Assembly (NCBI RefSeq): GCF_000025705.1 | Contig: NC_013959.1 | Span: forward strand, 921,063-985,062 | Direction: 5' to 3' | DNA length: 64,000 nucleotides | Source of the DNA: Sideroxydans lithotrophicus ES-1 | Lineage (GTDB): Bacteria > Pseudomonadota > Gammaproteobacteria > Burkholderiales > Gallionellaceae | Shown here: in pieces, positions 1-9,245 of the stretch | Numbering within the stretch: the stretch's first letter is position 1 | Layout of the letters: each line of letters starts with the position of its first letter | The notes under the pieces: generated by a model | Seen by the model: the letters and a program-made list of their open reading frames with translations, nothing else | What the model was told of the DNA's origin: nothing | Database searches by the model: none | Made by a program: the position numbers and the translations under genes

Positions 1-383
1 TCCGAGATGGTCAGAACGGGCCTGCTCCCCAGCGACTTGAGGATGGGAACAAGTCGGTGCTGTTCCTGGTCTTCGATATACAGCGCATGGCACGAACTGA
101 AACCGTCGCTGCCGTCGCTGTGCGGCATGACCTGCAATTCGTACGCTCCAGCCTTGCGCCCGTTGAGTGTGGATAGCGAAGCATGCAGCTCGCTGTTTCC
201 CAGCACGCACAGCCGGATCTTGTCCCCGGATTTGAGTGTGTCCGCAGGCCACTCTGCAAACTTGATGAAATTGAACACGTAGGCCGATTCGATCTGCAAC
301 TCCGTGAGTTCTGCGCGACAGGCTTGCGTACCCAAACCCGTGAGCAGGAACAACAGCAGAAGGAATCGCGCAGTGTCTCTCAT
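1..383 (-). CDS. YfiR-family (DUF4154) periplasmic protein, C-terminus cut by window edge
   Basis: The frame runs from an ATG at 383 off the left edge, so 127 codons are visible and the C-terminus is missing. Residues 1-25 form a signal peptide (hydrophobic LLLLFLLTGLG, then CRAEL). After it comes the stretch QIESAYVFNFIKFAEWP, typical of the YfiR/DUF4154 family, whose best known member is a periplasmic repressor of a membrane diguanylate cyclase. The gene starts 21 bp after the TonB-dependent receptor stop on the same strand, so the two are probably co-transcribed. No good Shine-Dalgarno is visible before this ATG, which suggests translational coupling to the receptor. Receptor plus YfiR pairs are often followed by a GGDEF or histidine kinase gene, which would lie outside the window. 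The family call is secure; the signalling role is inferred. Confidence 0.8.
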   Translation of the reverse strand, partial: MRDTARFLLLLFLLTGLGTQACRAELTELQIESAYVFNFIKFAEWPADTLKSGDKIRLCVLGNSELHASLSTLNGRKAGAYELQVMPHSDGSDGFSSCHALYIEDQEQHRLVPILKSLGSRPVLTIS

Positions 384-404
384 GGGTTCAGGAGGGGCGA
401 TTGT

Positions 405-2552
405 TCAGTGAACGTGCCATAGCGCTTTCAGGTAGATCGTGCGTTGCGGCACGACCGGGAGAGACGGCATGTAATCCGGATATATCTGAAGCTGATTTCC
501 GGAAAGCAGATTCTGCAAGGTGAGCGAAAGTTCGAGTGCCTCGTTCACCTGTTCGGAATAGCGCAGATCCAGCTCGGTCCTGGCATTGATGGGCATCGTA
601 CCAGGCAAGCCGGAAATGTACCCGGTGTTGGAAAGGCCGCCGATCCTGCGCCACCAGAGATCGAAGTGGCGTTCCTCGGTGATATCGTACGAGGAGCGAA
701 TCGAACCCTGATAGTTCGGACTATTACCATACACGACGCCGTTGTTGTTGGGGCCACCGTCCAGCCACATGCGCGAAGCGTTGACCTGCAAACGCCAGTC
801 GGGCAGGGGATTCCACTCGGTGGATAGCTCGATGCCGCGCGTGCGCACCGACTCGGCATTCCCTCTCGGCATGGTCATGCACAATCCGGGTGAGCCTGCG
901 GCCAATCCGAAGTTGGTCAGTGCTGCGGTACAGGCCGGATCCACGGAAATGCCCAACGCGCCGGCAACGCCGGGGTTGTTGGTGGTCATCGACGTGCCGG
1001 ACATGGTGTCGAAGATGCCGTCGTAATGGCTGACATAGACAGTGAGGTCGGAGTAGAAGGTCGGCGTCCACTGAGCCCGATGACCGGCCTCGATGGTGTG
1101 GACTTTCTCGTTGCCGAAGCTGGCCTGCTCGCCGGGGGCGGCGTAAATCAGTGTCGGCAACGGGACCGAGGCTGATGGTTGCATGGCTCCCGGATAAGCG
1201 CCGATGGTGCGGTTGACTACGCTTGGCGAACGTACCGTCTTCGACCAGGCAAGCCAGAACGATTGCCGTTCTGACGGCGTCCACAGCATGCGGATCGAGG
1301 GTTGCGGAGACGTTCCACCGAAGGTCTGGTTCTCGATCCGTACACCTGCCTGGAAACTGAAGCGGTGCGGGATCAGCGTCCATTCATCCTGCGCGAAGAT
1401 GCTGGCCAGACTGACGGTGATGTCCGGGCGCGATGAGGTCAGGAAACCGGTCGATCCCATGGTGTCCCGGTGTCTGCTCTGGCGGTAATTGCCGCCCCAT
1501 ACGATGTCATGCGCATCCCCGAGAGGAAAACGATGCTGGGCGTCGATATCCATCGTCGTGTGATTGTCGTAAGCACCGACGACCGATCCTCGATATTCCT
1601 CAATATAGGACTGGATGCGTACTTCGCCGCCGCCATCTGTCGATTTCTCGAAACGCCCAAGCAGGTCGCCGCCATTCTGTGTCGAAATGTAGGGGACAAG
1701 CCGTGCCGTGCCGTACTGGGCAAGATTGTATGTTGCCGCCGCGTCGAAAGTGGGGATGAGCCAGGGGTCGGCAGATTTGGTTTCGAAGACACGTCCGGTG
1801 AAAAGCCAGCGTGTGTCGATATTGACCGGCTTGTCGTAGCGGAAGGTCAGTGAAGTATCGTTCCAATAATCGGGGGCATCCATGCCGTTGAGTTCCTTGC
1901 CGCCATCGCGCTGCTGGTCGTTGGCAGTGATGCGAAAGGCCGATCCATCTTCCATTTTCATGCCGTAGCGCACCGCCAGTCCGGCTTTCCCGGTCGAAGT
2001 CCCGGCATGGCTATCGACCAGCCAGCCGGAAGTGTCTTGCGCTCGCTTGGTGATGATGTTGACTACGCCATTGACTGCATTGGAACCCCAGGCAAGCCCC
2101 GCTGAACCGCGTATGACTTCGATACGGCTGATCTCTTCGAGCGGGATATTTTCAGCTTCCCAGATCACTCCCCCATAAAGCGAGCTGTAGATCGAACGGC
2201 CATCGACCAGAACCAGCAGTTTGTTGGCCATGCGGCCATTGAAACCGCGTATGGTGACAGCCCATCTGTTATTGCTCACTTTGGCGACTTCGACTCCCGG
2301 TGCCAGCCGCAATGCTTCAGGTATGGACAAGGCACCGGAGCGTTTAATGTCCGATGCCGAGATGACGAATACGGCGGCAGCCGTGTTGGAGACTGACTGG
2401 CTTTTGCGGGAGGCAGTCTCGATGCCGACTTTCATCAAGTCGCCCAGGCTGAGTTCGGGCCAGTTTGCTTCGCCGGTGCCGGACGCATTGGCATGCGGCG
2501 AGGCAAGCAACATGCAAAGCAGCATCCAGCTGCATATTGTTATTTTTTTCAT
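405..2552 (-). CDS. TonB-dependent outer-membrane receptor
   Basis: A 715-residue protein counted from the ATG at 2552, preceded by GGAAAG at good spacing. The open frame extends 18 codons further but lacks a ribosome site, and the chosen start gives a clean signal peptide (MKKITICSWMLLCMLLASPH). A plug domain follows at roughly residues 50-160 (LRLAPGVEVAKV, VLVDGRSIYSSLYGGVIWE, IEVIRGSAGLAWGSNAVNG). The rest is a large beta-barrel ending in LKALWHVH with a terminal aromatic region. The protein resembles BtuB/colicin-type receptors; the ligand cannot be read from the sequence. It imports a ligand across the outer membrane using TonB-ExbBD energy, or senses one. Its neighbour is a YfiR-family protein, which favours a link to signalling. 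Confidence 0.9.
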   Translation of the reverse strand: MKKITICSWMLLCMLLASPHANASGTGEANWPELSLGDLMKVGIETASRKSQSVSNTAAAVFVISASDIKRSGALSIPEALRLAPGVEVAKVSNNRWAVTIRGFNGRMANKLLVLVDGRSIYSSLYGGVIWEAENIPLEEISRIEVIRGSAGLAWGSNAVNGVVNIITKRAQDTSGWLVDSHAGTSTGKAGLAVRYGMKMEDGSAFRITANDQQRDGGKELNGMDAPDYWNDTSLTFRYDKPVNIDTRWLFTGRVFETKSADPWLIPTFDAAATYNLAQYGTARLVPYISTQNGGDLLGRFEKSTDGGGEVRIQSYIEEYRGSVVGAYDNHTTMDIDAQHRFPLGDAHDIVWGGNYRQSRHRDTMGSTGFLTSSRPDITVSLASIFAQDEWTLIPHRFSFQAGVRIENQTFGGTSPQPSIRMLWTPSERQSFWLAWSKTVRSPSVVNRTIGAYPGAMQPSASVPLPTLIYAAPGEQASFGNEKVHTIEAGHRAQWTPTFYSDLTVYVSHYDGIFDTMSGTSMTTNNPGVAGALGISVDPACTAALTNFGLAAGSPGLCMTMPRGNAESVRTRGIELSTEWNPLPDWRLQVNASRMWLDGGPNNNGVVYGNSPNYQGSIRSSYDITEERHFDLWWRRIGGLSNTGYISGLPGTMPINARTELDLRYSEQVNEALELSLTLQNLLSGNQLQIYPDYMPSLPVVPQRTIYLKALWHVH

Positions 2553-2620
2553 GTGCTTTCCAGTGAGATTTTTTGTTCTGATTCGAGCGACTCTCCAGCT
2601 CAGCATTTTGCCGGTCGATT

Positions 2621-2649
2621 ATTTCATAAATTGGATTTTCCTGTGTCAA
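2621..2649 (-). promoter_or_regulatory. sigma-70-like promoter of the TonB receptor/YfiR operon
   Basis: On the minus strand TTGACA (2649-2644) is followed after 17 bp by TGAAAT (2626-2621). The -35 is perfect and the -10 matches four of six. It lies 69 bp upstream of the receptor ATG. Confidence 0.45.
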
Positions 2650-2665
2650 GCGGCATAAGCCATTG

Positions 2666-3937
2666 TTACGCGTTTCTACGTTCCATCACGGCGGCGAAGA
2701 ATCCGTCAGTATTGTGATATTGAGGGGTGAGTTGCAAGTAGTCGCCCATCGCCAGATCGATGTGTTGCTGCCGCAGCACATCGCTTGCAGGTACCAGCGT
2801 GAAATCGGGGTGAGCCGCCAGGAATGCCTGCACGATGGCCTGGTTCTCTTCATGCAGCAGGCTGCAGGTGGCATAGACCAGACGGCCACCCTGTTTCAGC
2901 AGACGCGCAGCCGAAGCGAGGATCGCCGCCTGTTTCTCGTTGAGTTCGGCCACGCTCTGAGCCGACTGGCGGAACTTGAGATCCGGATTGCGGCGCAGCG
3001 TTCCCAGCCCGCTGCACGGTGCATCCACCAGCACGCGGTCGATCTTGCCGGCCAGTCTTTTTACCTTGTTGTCGTTTTCGTGGGCGATGAGCTGCGGCTG
3101 CACGTTGCTCAACCCGGAACGTTTCAAACGCGGCTTCAGGTTGGTGAGCCGTTTTTCCGAAACGTCCCATGCATACAGCCTGCCCTGAGAATTCATCATT
3201 GCGCCCAGCATCAGCGTCTTGCCGCCCGCGCCGGCGCAGAAATCCACCACCATGTCGTTGCGTTTCGGCGCGAGCAATATCCCCAGCAGCTGGCTGCCTT
3301 CGTCCTGCACTTCGAATTTGCCGGTGAGGAACAATGCGTGTTTGTTCAGCGCCGGTTTGTATTTGAGGCGGATGCCAATCGGTGAATAAGGTGTCGCCTG
3401 AGCATCCATGCCTTCGGCTTGCAGGGATTGCAGCACTTCGTTGCGTCCGGCGAGCAGCGTGTTCACGCGCAGATCGAGCGGGGCGGACTGTTGCATGGAG
3501 CGACCCAGCGCAAGGATTTCGTCGTCGCTGTGTTGCGGGCGCAGTTTTTCGACGATCCATTCAGGCAATTCCGCCTGGATGGAAAGCGGCAGAGCGTTTG
3601 CGTCGATGCTCTTCACTTTGCCCAGCCATTCAGCTTCCTTGGGTTTGAGCAGCGGCTCCAGTTCGCGCAGGTTGTAGCCGCCGAACCTGACCCAATAGGC
3701 CAGGGCCATGCGCCGCGCCGTGGCTTGTCCTTTGTCGTCGAGGGTGCAGGCATGATCGAGGAACAGGCGATGGCGCAGCACGCCGAACAGTGTTTCGGCC
3801 ACCAGCGAGCGTTCGTTGGAACCGATGCGTTCGGCCTGGAAGAAATGGCGCAACACGGCATCGGACGGATGTTCCATTTTCAGGGCTGCACGCAGGGCTT
3901 GTATGACCAGGTCGAGACGGTATTCAGTTAACAGCAT
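2666..3937 (-). CDS. RsmB/NOP-family rRNA cytosine-C5 methyltransferase
   Basis: A 423-residue SAM-dependent RNA m5C methyltransferase. The SAM-binding motif DFCAGAGGKT is at 232-241. The two catalytic cysteines are Cys308 in DAPCSGLG and Cys358 in ATCSLLHEEN, the arrangement of the RsmB/RsmF group. The N-terminal region (about 1-130) is a short helical NusB-like/RNA-binding part, reduced relative to classical RsmB. The start overlaps the upstream DUF3108 gene by 14 bp, and the gene is last in the purM-purN-DUF3108-DUF3108 run. The likely substrate is 16S rRNA, but which cytosine is modified cannot be decided from sequence alone, and a second true rsmB may exist elsewhere in the genome. Confidence 0.88.
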   Translation of the reverse strand: MLLTEYRLDLVIQALRAALKMEHPSDAVLRHFFQAERIGSNERSLVAETLFGVLRHRLFLDHACTLDDKGQATARRMALAYWVRFGGYNLRELEPLLKPKEAEWLGKVKSIDANALPLSIQAELPEWIVEKLRPQHSDDEILALGRSMQQSAPLDLRVNTLLAGRNEVLQSLQAEGMDAQATPYSPIGIRLKYKPALNKHALFLTGKFEVQDEGSQLLGILLAPKRNDMVVDFCAGAGGKTLMLGAMMNSQGRLYAWDVSEKRLTNLKPRLKRSGLSNVQPQLIAHENDNKVKRLAGKIDRVLVDAPCSGLGTLRRNPDLKFRQSAQSVAELNEKQAAILASAARLLKQGGRLVYATCSLLHEENQAIVQAFLAAHPDFTLVPASDVLRQQHIDLAMGDYLQLTPQYHNTDGFFAAVMERRNA

Positions 3938-4982
3938 TGCTTCTTACTCCTTGTTCATCCGACACGCGGATGTCGGTGATGACAGCCTCGCCGGTGACTT
4001 CGCCATTTCTTTCGATAAAACGCAGCTTGACCGGGAACAAGCGGTATTCCCTGGCCAGCCATATATCCAGCCCCTCCTCGTCGGGGGCGCGCATCTTGCG
4101 CAGGTGCACGGTGAGCATCTTGCCGAGCGGAGTGTCGATCGTTTCGTCAACGGCTATCTCGAACTTGTATTGTTCGATCTTCTTGCCGTTACACACCGAG
4201 ACAGTGGTCATCTCGGTATGTGCCAGTGGCGGAAACTGGTACAGCACGCTCAGGATGTCCTGGGTATCCGGCGGCAGGGGCGTTTCGCCACCGGGTGCGA
4301 AAAATGCGTGCTGCGACTTTCTGTCAAATTCAACCGCATGACTCTGTGTGCCGGATCGTTCTATGCGTTTTTCGAGAAACTGTTCCGGTTGCAGGCCGTA
4401 TTGGTTATAGCTGCCGCTACTGAACTGGGAGAGTTCGTAACTTTTGAACAGGCTCACCAGACCGACGGTCTTCGTCACCGCCTGCAATACATAATGCCCG
4501 TCCTTGATCTCCAGCGTGTGGACGGCTTCGCCGATGCGGAAGCTGGTGGTCCCGTTATAGATGGCGAAAGTGAGCTGAGCGTACTTGGGCAAAGGCGGTC
4601 TATCGACGGTTTGATTGGCGTTTGCAATGGTTTCTGTTTCCGCGGGCGCGCTGGCTGCGACTGGAGTGCTGGCAGCCACGGCACTGGCAGCGACCGGGGC
4701 GCTTGCCGCAGGTGGCGATTGCAGTAGTGCGGTGTTCTGTGCTGACTGATCCTTGACTGGAGCAGATTTGGGGGCGGCAGGTCTGGTTTTTGGTTTGTGC
4801 TTTGCCTTGGGTCTGGGAGGAGCCGAAGGCAAAGCTTCGAGTCTGGCGGTCAATGCCGGCAACGAGGACTGGAAACGCGGCAGATGGATGTCCGGGGTCC
4901 ACAGCATCAGGCCGTGCAGCAGCAGGGAGATGCCGATTGCAAAAGCGATGCGGCGCGACGGAGTGTCCAGCCTGAAACTCAC
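3924..4982 (-). CDS. DUF3108 protein with N-terminal membrane anchor and proline-rich linker
   Basis: A 352-residue protein counted from a GTG at 4982, which overlaps the TGA of the upstream gene (GTGA). A longer open frame reaches 5099 but runs back over the neighbour. Near the N-terminus there is one hydrophobic segment (about residues 10-26, IAFAIGISLLLHGLMLW), much like TonB. It is followed by an Ala/Pro/Lys-rich linker to about residue 130 and a C-terminal DUF3108 domain (AQLTFAIYNGTTSFRIGEAVH onward). The likely topology is inner-membrane anchored with a periplasmic domain. DUF3108 proteins are lipocalin-like in fold and of unknown role. This is the second of two tandem DUF3108 genes in the purM-purN run. 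Confidence 0.8.
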   Translation of the reverse strand: MSFRLDTPSRRIAFAIGISLLLHGLMLWTPDIHLPRFQSSLPALTARLEALPSAPPRPKAKHKPKTRPAAPKSAPVKDQSAQNTALLQSPPAASAPVAASAVAASTPVAASAPAETETIANANQTVDRPPLPKYAQLTFAIYNGTTSFRIGEAVHTLEIKDGHYVLQAVTKTVGLVSLFKSYELSQFSSGSYNQYGLQPEQFLEKRIERSGTQSHAVEFDRKSQHAFFAPGGETPLPPDTQDILSVLYQFPPLAHTEMTTVSVCNGKKIEQYKFEIAVDETIDTPLGKMLTVHLRKMRAPDEEGLDIWLAREYRLFPVKLRFIERNGEVTGEAVITDIRVSDEQGVRSNAVN

Positions 4983-5683
4983 TGGGAGATGCTCAAGGCA
5001 GTGAGGACCTGTGTCAATTGATCGCCATTGTCCTCGGTCACTACGATCTTGCAAGGGAAGTTGCCGTTCTCGACTGACAGCCATATCTCCGTCTTCCACG
5101 CTGTTGCCTCCGGCGGGGTGCTCAGATACAGCGTTTCCAGCGTGCCCATCGGGACGGTGAGCATCTGTACCGGATGTGTCAGGTAATGGCGCGTGTCGAT
5201 CTTGCTGCCATTGGTGATATGCATGGTCAGCTCCTTGCGCTCGCGCAGTTGCGGGATGTAGCGGAACTGGTATTGCACGCTCAGGCGGTCCTGTGTGGCC
5301 GCTGGCAACGGTTCGGAACGCTGGCCATTGCGGTCGCTGAGCATGAGATTGGATTGGTTCCAGTCGAAACTCGCTGCTGTGTTCTTGAGCGTTTCCTGCG
5401 AGTGCTTGTAGACGAAGCTCTGCGGCCGCAAGCCTTGTGCGGTGACATCGCCTTCGCTGACGACTGACAGCGTACCGGGCTTGAACATGGCGAGCAACCC
5501 GACCGGTTGAGTCAGGCTTTCGATGCGGTAATGGTTGCCGATGCGCGTGAATTTCTCCGTGATGACGGCGATCTTGACGCCCTTGGTGGATATTTCAAAA
5601 CTGGCTTCTATGTGTTGCGCCGGCGGGGCGGCGAAAAGCGGGGGAGCAATGCAGCATAAAAGGAATGCGACGAGAGTACGCAT
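4979..5683 (-). CDS. DUF3108 periplasmic protein
   Basis: A 234-residue protein with a clear signal peptide (MRTLVAFLLCCIAPPLFAAP) followed by a DUF3108 domain (HIEASFEISTKGVKIAVI and the later YRFRYIPQL-type strands). It shares a domain, length and order of motifs with the C-terminal half of the next gene (for example SVQYQF and the closing IVVTEDNG), so the two are diverged tandem copies. It lies 2 bp after purN and overlaps the second copy by 4 bp. Its function is unknown; a role in the periplasm or outer-membrane assembly is a guess. Confidence 0.82.
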   Translation of the reverse strand: MRTLVAFLLCCIAPPLFAAPPAQHIEASFEISTKGVKIAVITEKFTRIGNHYRIESLTQPVGLLAMFKPGTLSVVSEGDVTAQGLRPQSFVYKHSQETLKNTAASFDWNQSNLMLSDRNGQRSEPLPAATQDRLSVQYQFRYIPQLRERKELTMHITNGSKIDTRHYLTHPVQMLTVPMGTLETLYLSTPPEATAWKTEIWLSVENGNFPCKIVVTEDNGDQLTQVLTALSISQ

Positions 5684-5685
5684 GC

Positions 5686-6324
5686 TTATTCCAGACCCGG
5701 CGAGATGAGTGCCGCCCCCGGTTGTTCCAGACGGTCACTGGCCACACGGCCAATCTCATCCAGCCACACCTGGTTGCGGCACAGCCAGCGGACGGCCTGT
5801 GGGTAGATACGGTGTTCCTCGCACAGCACGCGAGCGGACAGGCTCTGCGGCGTGTCGTCGCGCAAAACCGGCACTGCCGCCTGGATGATGATGGGACCGT
5901 GATCCAGATCGGGTGTGACGAAATGCACGGTGCAACCGTGTATCCTGGTGCCGGCCTGCAAAGCGCGCTGGTGAGTGTCGATGCCGGGGTAGGCGGGCAA
6001 TAACGACGGGTGGATGTTGATGAGTCTGCCGCGATAACGTTCGACGAAATTTGCCGTCAGGATACGCATGAAGCCGGCCAGCACGACAAGGTCGGTCGCG
6101 TAACTGTCGATGATTTCGGCCAGCGCAGCATCGAAGGCGGCACGGTCGGGATAGTTGTTGTGCGGTATCACGGCGACCGGGATACCGTGCATGCGGGCGA
6201 TCTCCAAACCCTGCGCATCGGCACGATTGCTGATCACCGCCGCGATCCGGCAAGGGAGGTTCGCTTCCAGCAAAGCCTGCATGTTGCTGCCGCGTCCCGA
6301 GATGAGGATGACGATGCGTTTCAC
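5686..6324 (-). CDS. purN: Phosphoribosylglycinamide formyltransferase PurN
   Basis: A 212-residue formyl-THF dependent GAR transformylase, third step of purine synthesis. The N-terminal ILISGRGSNMQALLEA phosphate-binding loop is present. The active-site region has VVLAGFMRIL, then NIHPSLLPAYPGIDTH (catalytic Asn and His) and VTPDLDHGPIIIQ (the catalytic Asp). The length is normal for the family. It follows purM by only 3 bp, so the two are co-transcribed. Confidence 0.96.
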   Translation of the reverse strand: MKRIVILISGRGSNMQALLEANLPCRIAAVISNRADAQGLEIARMHGIPVAVIPHNNYPDRAAFDAALAEIIDSYATDLVVLAGFMRILTANFVERYRGRLINIHPSLLPAYPGIDTHQRALQAGTRIHGCTVHFVTPDLDHGPIIIQAAVPVLRDDTPQSLSARVLCEEHRIYPQAVRWLCRNQVWLDEIGRVASDRLEQPGAALISPGLE

Positions 6325-6327
6325 GGC

Positions 6328-7371
<1,044 letters not shown>

Positions 7372-7432
7372 TTTAAGTTCTCTCTTTCTAAAAGGGAATT
7401 CCAATCCCATTTCTTCGGTGAAACGTCGTTGC

Positions 7433-7482
7433 CTAGCCATTTGACTAGGCTGTCAAAAGACAACAGCCAAGTCCCTGGTTAT
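7433..7482 (-). repeat. 50-bp dispersed repeat, copy 1
   Basis: Read on the minus strand it begins ATAACCAGGGACTTGG and ends AGTCAAATGGCTAG. The same pattern recurs at 14646-14695 and 17238-17286. The last 16 bases fold as a short hairpin around AAAT (CTAGTC/GGCTAG, one G-T pair). It lies 62 bp upstream of the purM start, in the purM direction. Confidence 0.7.
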
Positions 7483-7809
7483 TGCTCACTCCTTGCTGTG
7501 CAACGGCGACACGTTACTGGCGAAGCCAGCCGATTGCGGGAGCCGTTGCATGGCCGTTCCTCCCGCACCTAAGGGCTACGCCCCACCGTGTTGGAACGGC
7601 AACTGCACTGCCTTCGTCGTTCGCTCGTCGTCGCCTGGTTTGACCTTTGAAATGAAATTGGAATACAGTGCCGCACGTTTTTAAGCCGCGGATTTTACCC
7701 GAAATGACCTCTTCCCGCTTTGCTGCCGTACAGCGGCCGGTCAGGGCCGTCGTTTTGCAGGGCGTGCCGCGATGTTCCCTGCCTGAATGAGTGAGATATA
7801 CGACGAGCC
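7441..7809. other. gene-free repeat-rich interval between purM and hda
   Basis: No convincing gene is visible. The stretch holds most of repeat copy 1, then a 7-bp inverted repeat GCGGGAG/CTCCCGC (7536-7542 and 7560-7566) resembling the core of the REP-like family seen elsewhere in the window. A weak plus-strand promoter-like pair (TTGACC at 7641-7646, TACAGT at 7665-7670, 18-bp spacer) could drive hda. Short open frames here have no ribosome site and no recognisable product. Confidence 0.5.
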
Positions 7810-8472
7810 ATGACGCAAATGCTATTGGGCATAGCCCCCGAATGGATCCCCACGCTGGAGAACTTCGTTGTCGGACGCAACGTCGAGTTGCTTTCGGCTT
7901 TGCGTCATGCACTCGCTGGCACTCAGGGTGAGCGCATGCTGTATGTCTGGGGCGATGCGGGGGGCGGCAAGAGCCATCTGCTGCAAGCATCGGCCGGACT
8001 GGCGCTGGCATCTGGACAATCGGCGATCTGTACCTGTGGTGCAGTGCCGGAGGCCGCACAGGTGGTCGCGGTCGACGATGTCGAGAAACTGGACGATGAG
8101 GCTCAAGTCGCATTGTTCGCCCTGTATAACCGCCAGCGCGAGAACGGCGGCATGCTGCTGGTGGGCGGCAGGCAGGCTCCCGCATTCCTGTCGTTGCGCG
8201 AAGACCTGCGCACCCGCCTGGGCTGGGGCCTGGTGTATCAGGTGCATGCGCTGAACGATACCGAGAAAGCGCAGGCACTGGAACAACACGCCATGGCGCG
8301 GGGTTTCGAATTGACGACCGAGGTTACCACCTATCTGTTGCGGCATGGTCGCCGCGACCTGCCAGCCTTGCTGGCGACGCTGGATGCTCTGGATGAGCTT
8401 TGCCTGCGCCTGAAGCGTGCCGCATCCGTGCCGCTGTTGAAAGAGGTGATGCGCAACGATCAGCCAGGGTAG
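7810..8472 (+). CDS. hda: Hda, regulator of DnaA activity (DnaA-like AAA+ protein)
   Basis: A 220-residue DnaA-family AAA+ protein without the DnaA DNA-binding domain. Walker A is GDAGGGKS (48-55), and the DVEKLDDEAQVALFALYN region is the Walker B/sensor equivalent. The N-terminal MLLGIAPEWIPTLENFVVG matches the clamp-binding, DnaA-like start of Hda proteins. With the beta clamp, Hda stimulates ATP hydrolysis by DnaA and limits re-initiation. In relatives hda usually lies between purM and pcnB, as here; a permease gene often found between purM and hda is absent. Confidence 0.9.
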   Translation: MTQMLLGIAPEWIPTLENFVVGRNVELLSALRHALAGTQGERMLYVWGDAGGGKSHLLQASAGLALASGQSAICTCGAVPEAAQVVAVDDVEKLDDEAQVALFALYNRQRENGGMLLVGGRQAPAFLSLREDLRTRLGWGLVYQVHALNDTEKAQALEQHAMARGFELTTEVTTYLLRHGRRDLPALLATLDALDELCLRLKRAASVPLLKEVMRNDQPG

Positions 8473-8564
8473 TCGGCTTCTGTCAAATCTGCGAGAATTG
8501 AACGTGGAGGGTGTGTCAAAAAAACAAGAACGTGATTTCAATCTTAAAAATTGGGGAAAACTTT

Positions 8565-9173
8565 ATGAAGAAGCAAATTCTATTGGCAGCAATGTTGGCG
8601 GCGATGTCGGCTCCGGCATTTGCGGGTACCGGTATCGAAGCGCGCATCTCTACTTTGGGCTATGGCCTGGGGCTGGGATTCCAGGCGACCGATTCGGTAG
8701 TGGCACGCGTGGGTTTCAATCAGTTCAGCAAGACCTATTCCACTACCTCGGGTACGGTGAATTACAACGGCAATCTGAAGCTTTCCAGTGCCGACCTGCT
8801 GGCTGACTGGCACCTGTTTGGTGGCGTGACACACCTTACGGCAGGCTTGGTCTACAACAACAATAAAGTCGAGATGACTTCCGTTGGTCAATATACGCTT
8901 AACGGCAATCCTTATACCGGCACGTTGAATTCTTCCGTGACCTTCAACAAGGTTGCACCCTACCTGGGGTTCGGCTGGAGCGGTCAACCGAAGAACAGCG
9001 GGTTTTCCTTCAATTCCGATTTCGGCGTCCTGTTCCAGGGGCAGCCTAAAGCATCCGTCAGCGGCAGCGGCAATGCTGCAGCCGATGCGACTGCACAGGC
9101 AGACTTGGAGAACAGCCTGAAGAACTTCAGGTACTACCCGGTGATCTCGGTCGGTATCGCTTACGCGTTCTAA
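8565..9173 (+). CDS. Outer-membrane beta-barrel protein, about 200 residues
   Basis: A 202-residue protein from the ATG at 8565, preceded by GGGGAAAA. The signal peptide is MKKQILLAAMLAAMSAPAFA. The mature part alternates polar and hydrophobic residues in the way of short barrel strands (TGIEARISTLGYGLGLGFQ, DSVVARVGFNQFS, HLTAGLVYNNNKVEM, VAPYLGFGWSG) and ends in a final strand, YYPVISVGIAYAF, with terminal Phe as in BamA-recognised barrels. It looks like an eight-stranded barrel. Its specific role is unknown. It has its own terminator immediately downstream, so it is probably a single-gene unit. Confidence 0.82.
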   Translation: MKKQILLAAMLAAMSAPAFAGTGIEARISTLGYGLGLGFQATDSVVARVGFNQFSKTYSTTSGTVNYNGNLKLSSADLLADWHLFGGVTHLTAGLVYNNNKVEMTSVGQYTLNGNPYTGTLNSSVTFNKVAPYLGFGWSGQPKNSGFSFNSDFGVLFQGQPKASVSGSGNAAADATAQADLENSLKNFRYYPVISVGIAYAF

Positions 9174-9196
9174 AGTCATCAAGTAACGGTTGTTCG

Positions 9197-9230
9197 GAAG
9201 CCAGGCCATGCAGCACGCCTGGCTTCTTTA
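9197..9230 (+). terminator. rho-independent terminator after the barrel gene
   Basis: Perfect 10-bp stem GAAGCCAGGC (9197-9206) / GCCTGGCTTC (9217-9226), followed by TTTAATTT. Confidence 0.75.
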
Positions 9231-9245
9231 ATTTGGGAGAAAGTA

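Noticed and set aside
7514-8278. A 254-codon minus-strand frame covering the purM-hda gap and part of hda
   Set aside because: It opposes hda, has Arg/Pro-rich shadow composition and crosses repeat elements; no start signals.
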